From Gracilaria domingensis (lineage: Eukaryota > Rhodophyta > Florideophyceae > Gracilariales > Gracilariaceae), in the NCBI GenBank assembly GCA_022539475.1, contig VCMS01000414.1:1-37495 (forward strand): a DNA stretch of 37,495 bases. The letters are read 5' to 3'. The notes below the pieces were generated by a model that saw nothing but the letters and a program-made list of their open reading frames with translations, had not been told where the DNA came from and searched no databases. The position numbers were made by a program, and so were the translations under genes. Positions 28,618 to 37,495 of this stretch are shown piece after piece (the stretch's first letter is position 1; each line of letters begins with the position of its first letter).

Positions 28618-29900
28618 ATGAAAAACCGAGATTCTGGAGACAATCTCCACCCTAACCTTCCTGCGCAACCAATTGTTGAAGGACTTATTGACCGCATGGG
28701 GAAAGGGGCAGAGTCTCCCGGCATGGAGAGCCCGAGGTATGTATATCTCCCCCAACCCACTAGTTTAGCTCCGTCAGGACCAGATGGTGGAGTCCCTGAT
28801 GGACACTCATCGAGCGCAGAAGAAGAGCGTCGACGTAAACCAAATGGTGAGAAGAAGAAGACCAAATGGGGAAAGAGAAAGAGTCGACGGTCAGACTCGG
28901 ACTCTTTGTCCTCAGAGACCGATTTGGATTCATCTAGAGACGACGACCGTAAAGGTTCTAGACGCCAGAGATGGAGTCTTGCCTCAAGAAAGAGAAGAGC
29001 TCCCGCAAGAGTAAGACCAAAAGTTATAATGATTCGGACTCAACTTCCGACTAGGAAACTGACCTAGAGGTACGAACGCCGCTCAATGGTTTATTCACCA
29101 AAGCGGACGACTATCGTACCTGCAGGTTGGAGAACACACCGGCTGAGTATACCAAAGATGTAGCTCAGAAGATAACGAAGCATCATAAGAAGCTTCGTTT
29201 CCAGATGGGTGAAACTCGCTTCAGCGGGGATGATCCCATCGCGGTCATTGATTTCCTTCAGAGGTTCAAGATCGCGTGTGACTAAAATGGGTTTTCAGAG
29301 GCAGCGGCCATGAGGTTGCTTCAATTATACCTAACCGTTCAGGCAGGAGCTCTGCTCCACGGCGGCCTCCAGGGTAACACCATGGCGGTGGAAGAAGACC
29401 AACGGAAATGTGTACAACGTACGTAGGTACCCACAAGTGTTTAACTTCCCACTGGAAACCTATGCTACCAATGAGGTGATCCAGGAGACGTACGCGGAAG
29501 TTTTCGCGTATCAGCAACGTGCTGTGCAAACCGAATTGGAGTTTGCTAGCTCCCTATGGGCGCTAGCCGCCCGCTGTGGGAGTGTCTTTATGACCAAAAG
29601 GTTGAAATCTATGTATACCGATATTGTAGCGAAGTCTATCCGATAACAGCTCCGCAACTACTTAGCTCCTAACCGCTTAGTTGACTACAGCGCTCTAGCC
29701 GGCCATGCACAGGGACTAGGCGGTACCGTTCGGTCAGGATCCCGAAGAGACCCCGCACCACTTGGCAAAGCATCGAAGGATAAGGAGAAAGAAAACCAGA
29801 CTGTAATTGTTCGATGTGGAGGAGGAGAAAAACACTACGGATGAGCCCTCCACGCAGTATGCCTCTCATGGGCAACCCATCGACCTGGTAAACACTCAGC
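28618..29900 (+). pseudogene. Gag remnant of element B
   Basis: The frame is open to about 29066 with a Lys/Arg/Ser/Asp-rich tract like that of element A. After a shift, the capsid block RFSGDDPIAVIDFLQRF (near 29222-29275) aligns with A's. It is interrupted by TAA at 29282-29284, then resumes in other frames, including NFPLETYATNEVI (near 29441-29480) and a further stop at 29643. Several stops and shifts make it non-functional. Confidence 0.65.
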
Positions 29901-30540
29901 TCACAGCTCGCTCACAGGGCGATACCTCGTGGCCCAGCTCGGTATCCAGCGAGTCACCCTCGAGTCACCCTCGAGGCCGACATCAACTCCACCATCACAG
30001 GTATCTGCTCCTGTCAGTTCCTTCCTCGCGGTGCCGTTCAAGCAGTATGGAGGAAAGGTAATTAGATCCGCACAGCAACATGGCGCAGCACCTACTGGAT
30101 TACGTCTCTCACTGCGCACCCCGTCGCTTGCGATGAAGGACCCCAAAACGAGCAATCTCCTCCGTTGGTTCTGCATGTCACCTCAAAACTTGGCATCGGC
30201 TTGCACGATTGTGGCTCCGCAGAACAGAGCTGCGGTCCTTAACGCTCGCTAGTAAAACCACCAAGATGTATTTCGGCCCACGGCGCAAAGCGCTGGCCCG
30301 GAGTACGCAAATGCGCGCCCAAGAGCTCGACACCTCAGCAGGTACAATTAATTGCGGACCAGAACCAAATGGATCCCGCCCCACAGGCGAAAAGCGCCGA
30401 AAAGTTAGGAAAGAGGTCTTACTCAACTGTCCAAATCTGGAAGGCCTTCCAGAACCAAGTGGTGCAAGTATGGACGATTAGTCATTGGTTACAGGTGAGA
30501 AAAGCGCCACGGACGACGGCGAACCAATATGCTTCCTCAA
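29901..30540 (+). pseudogene. Degenerate nucleocapsid/linker region of element B
   Basis: Coding-like fragments are spread over all three frames with frequent stops. No intact zinc knuckle is visible. Confidence 0.35.
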
Positions 30541-30549
30541 GCATAGTAA

Positions 30550-31560
30550 CTATAAAGTGAGCACCACCCTCGGGATTCTTTCTAAACACTTCGTACCATG
30601 CGTCACTATTCTGGACACAGAGGCAGGGCCTAGTCTGGTGAATGCCGAACTACTAACTAATCTTCAACTTAATAAGCTTCAGCCGTGTACACTAGCTAAC
30701 CACTGGTTGACGCCAACAATAGACCACCAACCGTCATGGGAGCGCTTACTCTAATGATATTGATCAAGACATGAAGGTCCGAGTTCGCTTCACAGTCGTT
30801 AAGCAATTGGCAACAGACTGTATCCTGGGGACAACTTTTAAAGATCAGCACATCAGGGCAATTTTCCTACGCCCCAAGACGGAACTGTTTTATAATGGTC
30901 CCCGTATCGCCATTGTTGGTAACCACAAGGGTACCTCTCCGATGGAGAAGGGCATTAGAAACCAACCGGTTCCGGAAAAGACACTCTCCAACAAGGTACG
31001 ACTAGCAGAGTCGGTGACTATACCGCCTATGAACCACTTGGTAGTGAAGGTGACATGCCAACAACCCGGTCTGTTATCTATTCAGAGCCATTCACGTTCG
31101 GCTGAAGGACACATAAACCTAATCGTAAATAGTATAGTCGATAGTATACCGACGAAACCTTTTGAGGTCTACCTCATTAATTTTAGCTACCGCACGGTCA
31201 AGTTGCCCAAGCACACCGTAAGTTGGTCCGGCCCTAGTGGCTCCTCGTACGATCTTTACGATCACACCACAATGGTCTCACGAGGTCGTGGACGCTAAGG
31301 AGGGGGGAGAAAATGACAATTCACCGCACACAGACCATATGGTGCTCCGACTAGCGGAGCGAGAAGACCAGAAACTGCAGCTCTACCCAGTTACAAATTG
31401 GAAAACGGAGGTGAATATAGGCCTTGAAGGGAAGGAGCTTAGAGCTCGGATCCTTGAACTCTTGGAGTCATTCAGTACCATGTGGTCTGGGAAGCTGGGA
31501 GCCATTTAGGGACACCTAGCATAGGATCTTGATATAGAGTTTGCTCTTGCCATCCCAGGA
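30550..31560 (+). pseudogene. Protease and RT connector of element B
   Basis: VTILDTEAGPS (about 30604-30636) aligns with the retropepsin DTGA motif but has Glu in place of the Gly. A second segment from 30771 carries DCILGTTF (near 30820), the flap/Gly element. Downstream, VRLAESVTIPP (near 30990) and LLESFSTMWSGKLGAI (near 31460-31508) match the spacer that precedes RT in Ty3/gypsy Pol. The frame stops at 31507-31509 and homology ends around 31560. A frameshift lies between the protease halves, near 30740-30770. Confidence 0.65.
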
Positions 31561-33747
31561 AGAAGCGCCAGCGCAATCACATCACCTGAGAACTTTTCCG
31601 TGTGTTCAAAATCGCTTGTGTCAGCTTCGGTGATGCTATCCCCAGAACCACCTACGACTAGCTTGCAAACTTCGTCAACGACCTCTTCAAGTAGAACATC
31701 TGCTTCTCCAACAAGTACCTCAAAGGTTCTACCGAGAAGATCATCCGAATCTTTTACTTGTTGGACGAGTTTCTGAATCATAGGCACATCAAAGTTTTCC
31801 AGTAGCGTAAGGGCTTTCTCATGAACCAGCTGTGAGGTATAAAACGCGAAAAGAGCATCAATTTGTTCTTCTTGACGTAGCATGGATTCCCTTGCGGTTA
31901 TCAAGCCCTCACCTACCAAATCGGAATTCCATGCTTAGACTGTAGCAAAGACCTGACGCTGGAAACAGACGCATCTGCGCGGCACAAAGTGTCCAAAACA
32001 TCGACGTTTGCTCAGGCGCATAATCTGCTGGCGCAACCTAAGCAAGAAGTCAGCCCACATCGTTTCTATTTCGTCGTCTGCCTGCCAGGAACTTTCAGAA
32101 TCTCCATGTAACTCTACTGCTTCTGATATGAGTTCAAGGTCGTTTCCTTCGCGTTTAATGGCAGTATTTACAATGTTCTGCATATGATAGATCCCTGCAT
32201 CGTGTCAGTCTTGATTTCTAGATTCGACAGCCAGAAGTCGACGTAAACTCAGCATGCGATCCACTTGCTCAGCAGAAACGAGAGAAAATGCTAAGCGCAA
32301 CTCATTCGCAGCCTCCTTCTCTTCAATTAGGTTTCAAGATCATCGACGAGCTCCAAGGCCGCGATTCAACCGCTTGGCCCAAACAGAATTGCAAGATTTC
32401 GACCGTATTGACAGATGAAAAGCCTTGCCTCCTGCTCATGTTTCACTTGAGGCTCTTCATCATTGTCTCCAAAGAGTCCTATTTGCTCCATGACTCCTTG
32501 AATCGAACCGTTTGATGCGAAGGCCATGACTTCGTTATTCGCAGATATAGATAGAACAAAGGGTGACGAGAATATCGTGCTTTGTGGAGGCCTCTCTGCT
32601 CTGTTTGCTAGGGCTCCATCTAGAACCGTTCGATTAGTTATTCCCGTCGCAACGGATGCGAGCGGAGACACAGAATTGCTCCTCTCTTTTCCTCGAGCCT
32701 GTTGAGATGAGGTTTCCTCTGTAGTGCTCAAAGAAACAATTGAATCAGAAATGTCCATGCCGCCCCTGCTCTTGAAGACGGTCTCTAATTCTTCCAGTTT
32801 CTCGCCAAAAGAAGAGTATGTAACCAGTTCCTCATCAACTCTGAGTACCCATCTGTTCTCAGAAAGGGCAAACGCTACAAGCGACTTGCCTACTGCAGAT
32901 AAATGTCGCCTCTAGAAAAGCACCCCTATCAAAGACAGCACCGCAACGCCACCATCTGCTGCAGAGTATTGTCGCTTTTGATTCTCGGAACGTTTCACAG
33001 TTGCCGCAACCGCCAAGACTCCACCTGTGGATATTCTTAACAAATGATGAACTGAGGAGGTAGATACAGGACAATGGTCATCTCAGAGAACGCAACTGAA
33101 GCAATCCGTTCTGGGGGTACATAGTCGCCCAACACCGTGACCTTTTCGCGAACTGGATCGCTATCAGGCTGAACAACAGTCGCCCCTTTCGCAAAGGCTA
33201 CGCGAAACGATTCCGCAACAAGATCCGACCCAAGAGTGGCAACCGAGAACATATATATTGCATTGCATATCGCTTGCAACTCGTCGGGAAGCTCGCCGTC
33301 TAGCTTTTCAACGTTTGGGAATGAATGCAGAGGCAACCTATGCCATTTATAAGAGCCAGTACAACAGCTTTTTGCTCTAGAAGGGAGTTGGTTGCAAAGG
33401 TCGCATATTGCATGCAAGCAATCTCCCGCGCGTAAGCTTCCGTAGTAATTCGTTGCTTCTCGCCACACACGAGCTGGGGGTCATCTGTAGCAGCAATGAT
33501 GCATCCAGTATCCGGGACCGTCGTCGCGCACAAAACACGTGCCCTTCGAGAGTCAACATTGAGAAGTCGACGGCATCGACTTAAAAGTAGTCATTGTTGA
33601 AATATTTGAAATGTGAGTCACTGCGGCGAAGGGAATGTTGTCCACAATGATCAAGCTGAGCATTCCTTTTATACGAATCGTCCTCGAGACTGCATGCACA
33701 TGGCTGTATCGTAAGGAGCACTCGGAGCCCTCTTCATTGACAGGCAA
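31506..33747 (-). pseudogene. Decayed armadillo-like repeat protein gene
   Basis: On -, coding-like segments follow one another in changing frames: 33747-33553, about 33560-33300, 33468-33037, about 33040-32366, about 32330-31935 and 31919-31506. Several look like armadillo repeats: a Leu-Leu helix, Asn/Asp-rich turn, Ala-Gly, hydrophobic helix and acidic turn. Examples are the stretches around 32950-32980 (SENQKRQYSAADGG-like) and 32250-32100. Others are acidic and helical. At least five shifts or stops separate them, so the gene is dead unless sequencing errors are common. The right end of element B abuts it at about 31510-31560. Family assignment is by eye only. Confidence 0.4.
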
Positions 33748-33884
33748 AGGAGCCTTGCGCCACAGCTGATATCTTTATGGGTTTTGACCAAGCATTCGCC
33801 AACACTATCCAGCACGTTGCGTTGCGACAACTTCTTCCCACACCATAACGGAACCGAAGGCCAACAGAGGATACTACGCAATGC

Positions 33885-33917
33885 GTACGCAGTGAGTACG
33901 CAGTGAGTACGCACTGT
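33885..33917 (+). repeat. 11-bp triplicate
   Basis: GTACGCAGTGA occurs at 33885 and 33896, and a 2-mismatch copy at 33907. Confidence 0.85.
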
Positions 33918-35127
33918 GAAAACAAAAGTCCCGGCAAATGTGCCCCGTAAGCTAAGATCCTTGTTGACGTGAATTAGTGTTCGAATGTGACGTTTCGACC
34001 CCACCGTTTCGAGCGTGGAAGGAAGCGGTGACTAACGACGAAAGCTCGGCAGCAAAGAAGAAGTAGATGTCGTGCTTGAAAGCAAGCTAACTTTTTGCGT
34101 CTTGTTAGTAGACGGCGTTTCGTTCGTTACCTGTTGCTGCCACAGCTGAAGTTTCTGAGCTGAGCTCGGAAACGGTGTCAAGGTTTCGGTAGTTTTGTTT
34201 AGGCACCCGCCAAAATTGTGGCATGATACCGACAATCTACGAGAAGAGCAAGTGCAGCGATTGGTGGCACAAAAACCTCTTTTGTAAAGAGGACCGTTTG
34301 CGGTTACATTGGAGCTCGTGGGCGATAGAAGACGGGTATTATGGCCGACAGGACCGGAAGAATGTCATCGGTGTTTGCGTTTTGAAATGGTTTTGTCTTC
34401 GCCTGGTTAAAGCATGGCATAAGTCTAACGAAGACAATAAAATGATCAAGAGATGTGTACGAAAAGTTGGCAGCGCTTTGATGCCACGCGTTTGAGTTGT
34501 TGGACGTAAGTAGTAATGAGCTGAGCTACACATGCGCTCAAAGTATCGACGCTTGTGTAGCTGAGCGTGATGGCAGATTCCCGTCAGTAGTGTCATTCGT
34601 ACAAGAAATTCGGGCACTAACCAACGGTCAGCGAAGCTGACGATGATTGTGGATCTTACGTGGTCATGCTAGTCGCGTATTTTAAGTTTGGTGCCACCAT
34701 TCCCTTAAATCTGTACCCCCCTCACCGCGACGTCCTGGCCGATTTGTCCCTCCCCTCCAAAAGGGGCCAAACTCGTGGGTTCTGCGTCACACCTGAACCC
34801 ACTTACATACCTCTTACGCGTCACGTGTTTGTACTCAAAAGCTGCGTCTGAAAGCCCTCGCGTTCGTGACACACCCGGGTAGTGAATATCACGAAGAGGA
34901 TACTTCGAAGTGCTTCTGAAATGCTGACTAAGAAATAGGACGCTACTCCATCGCGACACAGAAATCGCGCCAGCCCCTTTAGTGTCTCCCACATCTCCCG
35001 AATATTTTCTTCTTCCTGTACTGCCAAATACCGATTGTACTCTACCCATCCACTGATTGATATCTCGATAATCTTTTTCCCTCTTTGCTACATCCATCAC
35101 CATTATCTCACGCTTCCTTCAAGAATC
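33918..35127. other. No supported gene; 5' region of the RING gene
   Basis: Short frames only. A 17-bp-arm inverted repeat (34520-34536 with 34550-34566, two mismatches) is the one structured feature. The 3' end should hold the promoter of the gene at 35128, but no clear TATA box is visible. Confidence 0.45.
34520..34566. repeat. 17-bp inverted repeat
   Basis: Arms 34520-34536 and 34550-34566 match at 15 of 17 positions with a 13-nt loop. It lacks tRNA box A or B spacing, so it is not called a tRNA. Confidence 0.7.
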
Positions 35128-35568
35128 ATGCATATCGGTCATCCTGAGGAATGCTGCATTTGCCTTGACACGTTAGAAGGGAATGTCGTTCAGCTAAACT
35201 GCCTTCATGTATTCCATTTCAACTGCATTCAGCCGATGTTTCCCAAAAAAGGCCAATCACGTTCACCAAGATATCGCATGGTCCGGGGAAGAAACAGAAG
35301 GGAAGAGCTTGAGGTAAACTATCCTACAAGCAACTGCTGTCCCCAATGCCGCAAACCGATTGAGACAAAGGATATGAAGCAATGGCTTGATTATGTCAAC
35401 CGAAAGAAGCGCTCTCGGCCAGGAGACATGTCGGAAAAAGAGTATGAAAGGCGCAAGAAGAGAAACCAAAAACGTATGGAGCGTCGGCTCCGAAAGGAAG
35501 AGAAGGACAAACGGGAGAACGAGAAGAATGCAGAAGCTTCCAATCGCGATATTACCATTATAGAGTGA
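35128..35568 (+). CDS. Small RING-H2 finger protein, putative E3 ubiquitin ligase
   Basis: ATG 35128 opens an intact 146-codon frame; upstream sequence in frame has no ATG. A RING-H2 finger fills residues 9-74: C9-x2-C12, C25-x-H27-x2-H30-x2-C33 and C71-x2-C74. The Cys-His ligand pattern is complete. The C33-C71 spacing (37 residues) is long and contains an Arg-rich insertion. Residues 92-135 form a strongly charged Lys/Arg/Glu helix, probably a coiled coil or nuclear signal. RING-H2 proteins typically recruit E2 enzymes for ubiquitin transfer; activity here is inferred. AATAAA overlaps the stop codon. It is the only intact gene in the right-hand 6 kb. Confidence 0.8.
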   Translation: MHIGHPEECCICLDTLEGNVVQLNCLHVFHFNCIQPMFPKKGQSRSPRYRMVRGRNRREELEVNYPTSNCCPQCRKPIETKDMKQWLDYVNRKKRSRPGDMSEKEYERRKKRNQKRMERRLRKEEKDKRENEKNAEASNRDITIIE

Positions 35569-35573
35569 ATAAA
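35568..35573 (+). terminator. Polyadenylation signal overlapping the stop
   Basis: AATAAA begins at the last base of the TGA at 35566-35568. Confidence 0.4.
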
Positions 35574-35810
35574 TGCACACCTGAAATGTTCAGGACGTCT
35601 TCAGGACGACTCTGAAGCATGTTAAAGTCTGATAAGCAGTGGTGGCCTGAGGTCCAGGACACCAAATGGCTACCAACACAAATCTACTCTCTGCGACGAA
35701 TACAGTTTCAATCACTTCATAGCTCGACTGCTCCGCTGCAATTGCGGAACTATCTGCATTCAGGATATGTTCTGCTCCTTTTTTAGGCGGGCGAATGTTA
35801 ACGGATTCGG

Positions 35811-36110
35811 TTAAGTGTTTTTCCAGGGCATCGGCGCTACAACGGCGCCTGGATCAGTTCGGATAATAACATCAACAGTGTGCAAAACAGTAGCCTCATA
35901 AACGCTGTCACGCTCGAAGACATGAACACTCCTAACATGAGCAAGGTCGCTCCCGCCTGGAAGACGAATCAGCATATCATCATTATAAACAATGGTGAGC
36001 AAATCATTGACACTCCATCCCAAAGCCACTGCACGAAATGCAGTGTCGGTTGGCTTTACATGTTCACGTAGACGCTCAATATAGTCACGTTTTTCACATA
36101 AAGACGACGT
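35811..36110 (-). pseudogene. Coding-like fragment, - strand
   Basis: A frame of about 100 codons is open from about 36110 to TAA 35811. The sequence has balanced, globular-protein composition, such as an ALGWSVNDLL.IVYNDDML stretch. There is no ATG until well inside, and a TAG lies just upstream. It is not recognised, and is probably a decayed exon or gene remnant. Confidence 0.35.
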
Positions 36111-36126
36111 CTACACTGCATGGCGG

Positions 36127-36699
36127 AAGGAGATTAAAAGACTGAAAAAAGAGGTGAAACTAGAACCAAAAGAGAAGAACTAGATGTGGTGATGGACAAA
36201 TCTGTGTCCGTTGTGGTTGCCCGAAAGATGGTCAAACAGTTAGAGTTAGAGCCTTACTCTCCCAACAACTTCCTGAACCCAGATTTACAACGATTTACAC
36301 AGGTCTTGAGAACGCAGCCAGAATTGAGAACACTTAACAGCCGCAGGACGACATGCTCAACCCAAAAGTACCGGAAACGCAAAGTAGGGCTAAGTCCCAC
36401 ATGGAAGAACTGAAAAAACTTGACGCGTGAGTCGACTTTGATGGGGATGGAAAGGCTGAACGCTTCGGAAAGAAGAGTGCCAAACGTGCTGCGGAGCAAG
36501 CAGAAGCGGCTCGCCAACGAGCTGCAAAGAAAAGGCAGTGATGGAGGAAGCGAAGCAAGCCTGCGATGACGCAGTGTACATGAACATGTTCCACGACCAT
36601 TCTCTAAGAAAGCTGAAGAAACCGGATCTGCAGTTGTACTGTCGTGCACATGGATTGCCAGACAAAGGCGCAAATGACAATCTGATTTATACTTATTGA
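36127..36699 (+). pseudogene. Decayed SAP-domain protein fragment
   Basis: Helical Lys/Glu/Ala-rich segments occur in successive frames: a KKEVKLEPKEK-like stretch near 36145-36180, then an MEELKKLDA..RAAEQAEAARQRAAKKRQ-type stretch ending in TGA near 36539. After a one-base shift, 36541-36699 encodes LKKPDLQLYCRAHGLPDKGANDNLI, which fits the SAP motif (helix, Gly-Leu-Pro-x-x-Gly, helix) used for DNA binding. Two or more breaks make it non-functional. Confidence 0.5.
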
Positions 36700-36832
36700 A
36701 GATGACATTCAGAAACATATGCAACCATCAAATCCGATGAAGAGACGAATTGACCGAGAGATAGTGATGTTGAGGATAACTGTATGTATAAAATGTTGCT
36801 GTAAAAGAGCGCCATGAGTTGGTGCTGAAGAC

Positions 36833-37365
36833 TCATTTACGCTTGACATTTTTGGCTGCAGGAGCGACGACATGCTTCTTGCGTTGTCGAAGCATGTTGG
36901 AGCACATGTGGGGAAGTCCTGGTATGTATAAGAAGAGAAGGATGGTACAGCACACGTAGTCTTCAAAGGCAAAGTTGTAGTAATTTGGTAGCGAAAATGA
37001 GAACAGTCTAGAGTCGCGGATGTACGGAAGCAGCATACATTGTGAACTACTCGCTCGACGCGCCAAGCGGGTGAAGGGGAAGGGAATGTTGAATACCTTA
37101 GAAATATCAGCCAAAAGGGGACCTGTGAAGCAAAAGACGACACAGTGAAGTACAAGTATCGCGGAATTTCCGTGAGAGACCATGCAAGCACAATTAGGGT
37201 GAAAGAAATATTGGATCGAAGTTCCGCAACAGGATTAGCTATACCCCTGACCAGCATAAGGCGAGAAGCAACTCGCATCATGGTAGTCGTGACTGGAGCG
37301 CGAATTATACGCGCGAGGCTGTGAATGATCTCGAAGGGGCACCCGTTTGACAAATCTTCAGTGGG
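36833..37365 (-). pseudogene. 3-hydroxyacyl-CoA dehydratase (HACD/PHS1) pseudogene
   Basis: HACD dehydrates 3-hydroxyacyl-CoA in very-long-chain fatty-acid elongation at the ER. Fragments match the family in order. A QTGA start block is near 37345 and FEIIHSLARIIRAPV follows a shift at the CCCC near 37335. Then come ASRLMLV, LAWSLTEIPRYLYF (near 37200-37160), WLIFLRYS and, after another shift near 37050-37100, LPNYYNFAFEDY and YIPGLPHM..MLRQRKK at the C-terminus. The segment expected to hold the catalytic Tyr ('LYPxGxxSE' in relatives) is scrambled: Ser or Pro stands where Tyr is expected. Stop at 36833-36835. At least two frameshifts. The N-terminal transmembrane part is missing or off the recognisable frame. 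Confidence 0.7.
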
Positions 37366-37495
37366 GATCGACAGCCTCGTACACCAAGTGCGTGAGAAGT
37401 GTCTGCTGCCTACTCATAGTGCGGTCAACAAAATACCCAGGGTTCAGCGGTAATTCATGTGGGGAGTGCTGTTGTGTCGTTCACTTGTCTCATCC
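37366..37495. other. Right edge, no supported feature
   Basis: Sequence upstream of the HACD remnant; no conserved N-terminal HACD segment was recognised here. Confidence 0.3.

Larger units (their letters stand above)
28552..31560 (+). mobile_element. Element B: decayed Ty3/gypsy-type element, truncated at RT
   Basis: In + order: decayed gag (28618-29900), degenerate nucleocapsid region, protease (30550-30930), RT connector, then truncation at about 31560. Gag and protease are related to those of element A but clearly a different family. Stops and frameshifts are frequent. Confidence 0.7.

Overview
Eukaryotic accessory DNA, dominated by mobile elements and decayed gene copies. No bacterial operon structure is visible. 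Genes have good Kozak contexts, AATAAA signals and at least one plausible short GT-AG intron. The mix (Plavaka-type DNA transposase, Ty3/gypsy elements, fragments of eukaryotic HACD, RING, SAP and armadillo-like genes) fits an alga. A red macroalga is my best guess, from general impression only.

Region 1 (about 0.3-8.7 kb) looks like one large DNA transposon. Three genes run rightward: a DNA adenine/cytosine methyltransferase fused to a histone-methyltransferase SET domain, a basic protein with exact 40-residue repeats and a coiled coil, and an unrecognised 384-residue protein. A leftward Plavaka-like transposase converges on them. The transposase is interrupted by two opposite frame changes; the other three reading frames are intact. 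A transposon carrying a DNA-methylation plus histone-methylation writer in one polypeptide is the most interesting thing in the window.

Region 2 (8.7-16.7 kb) has few genes but much structure: a 28-bp-arm hairpin, a 141-bp direct duplication with splice-acceptor-like ends, three consecutive hairpins, an in-register heat-shock-element array (12499-12561) upstream of a small ORF, and a 284-bp foldback MITE-like element (14701-14984).

Region 3 (16.7-31.6 kb) is retroelement territory. A Ty3/gypsy LTR lies at 16711-17625 (+) and a relative at 27150-27809 (-). The latter heads element A (gag, a candidate -1 frameshift site, protease), which then runs into an unrelated ORF and satellite-like repeats instead of reverse transcriptase. 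Element B (28.5-31.56 kb, +) is a more decayed relative cut off at the start of the RT region. Between them lie an apparently intact host-like or element-borne gene (18549-20131) and a G/T-skewed repeat block with a 114-bp perfect direct repeat.

Region 4 (31.5-37.5 kb) is a graveyard of frameshifted coding sequence: an armadillo-like protein, a SAP-domain protein and a 3-hydroxyacyl-CoA dehydratase, around one intact small RING-H2 gene (35128-35568).
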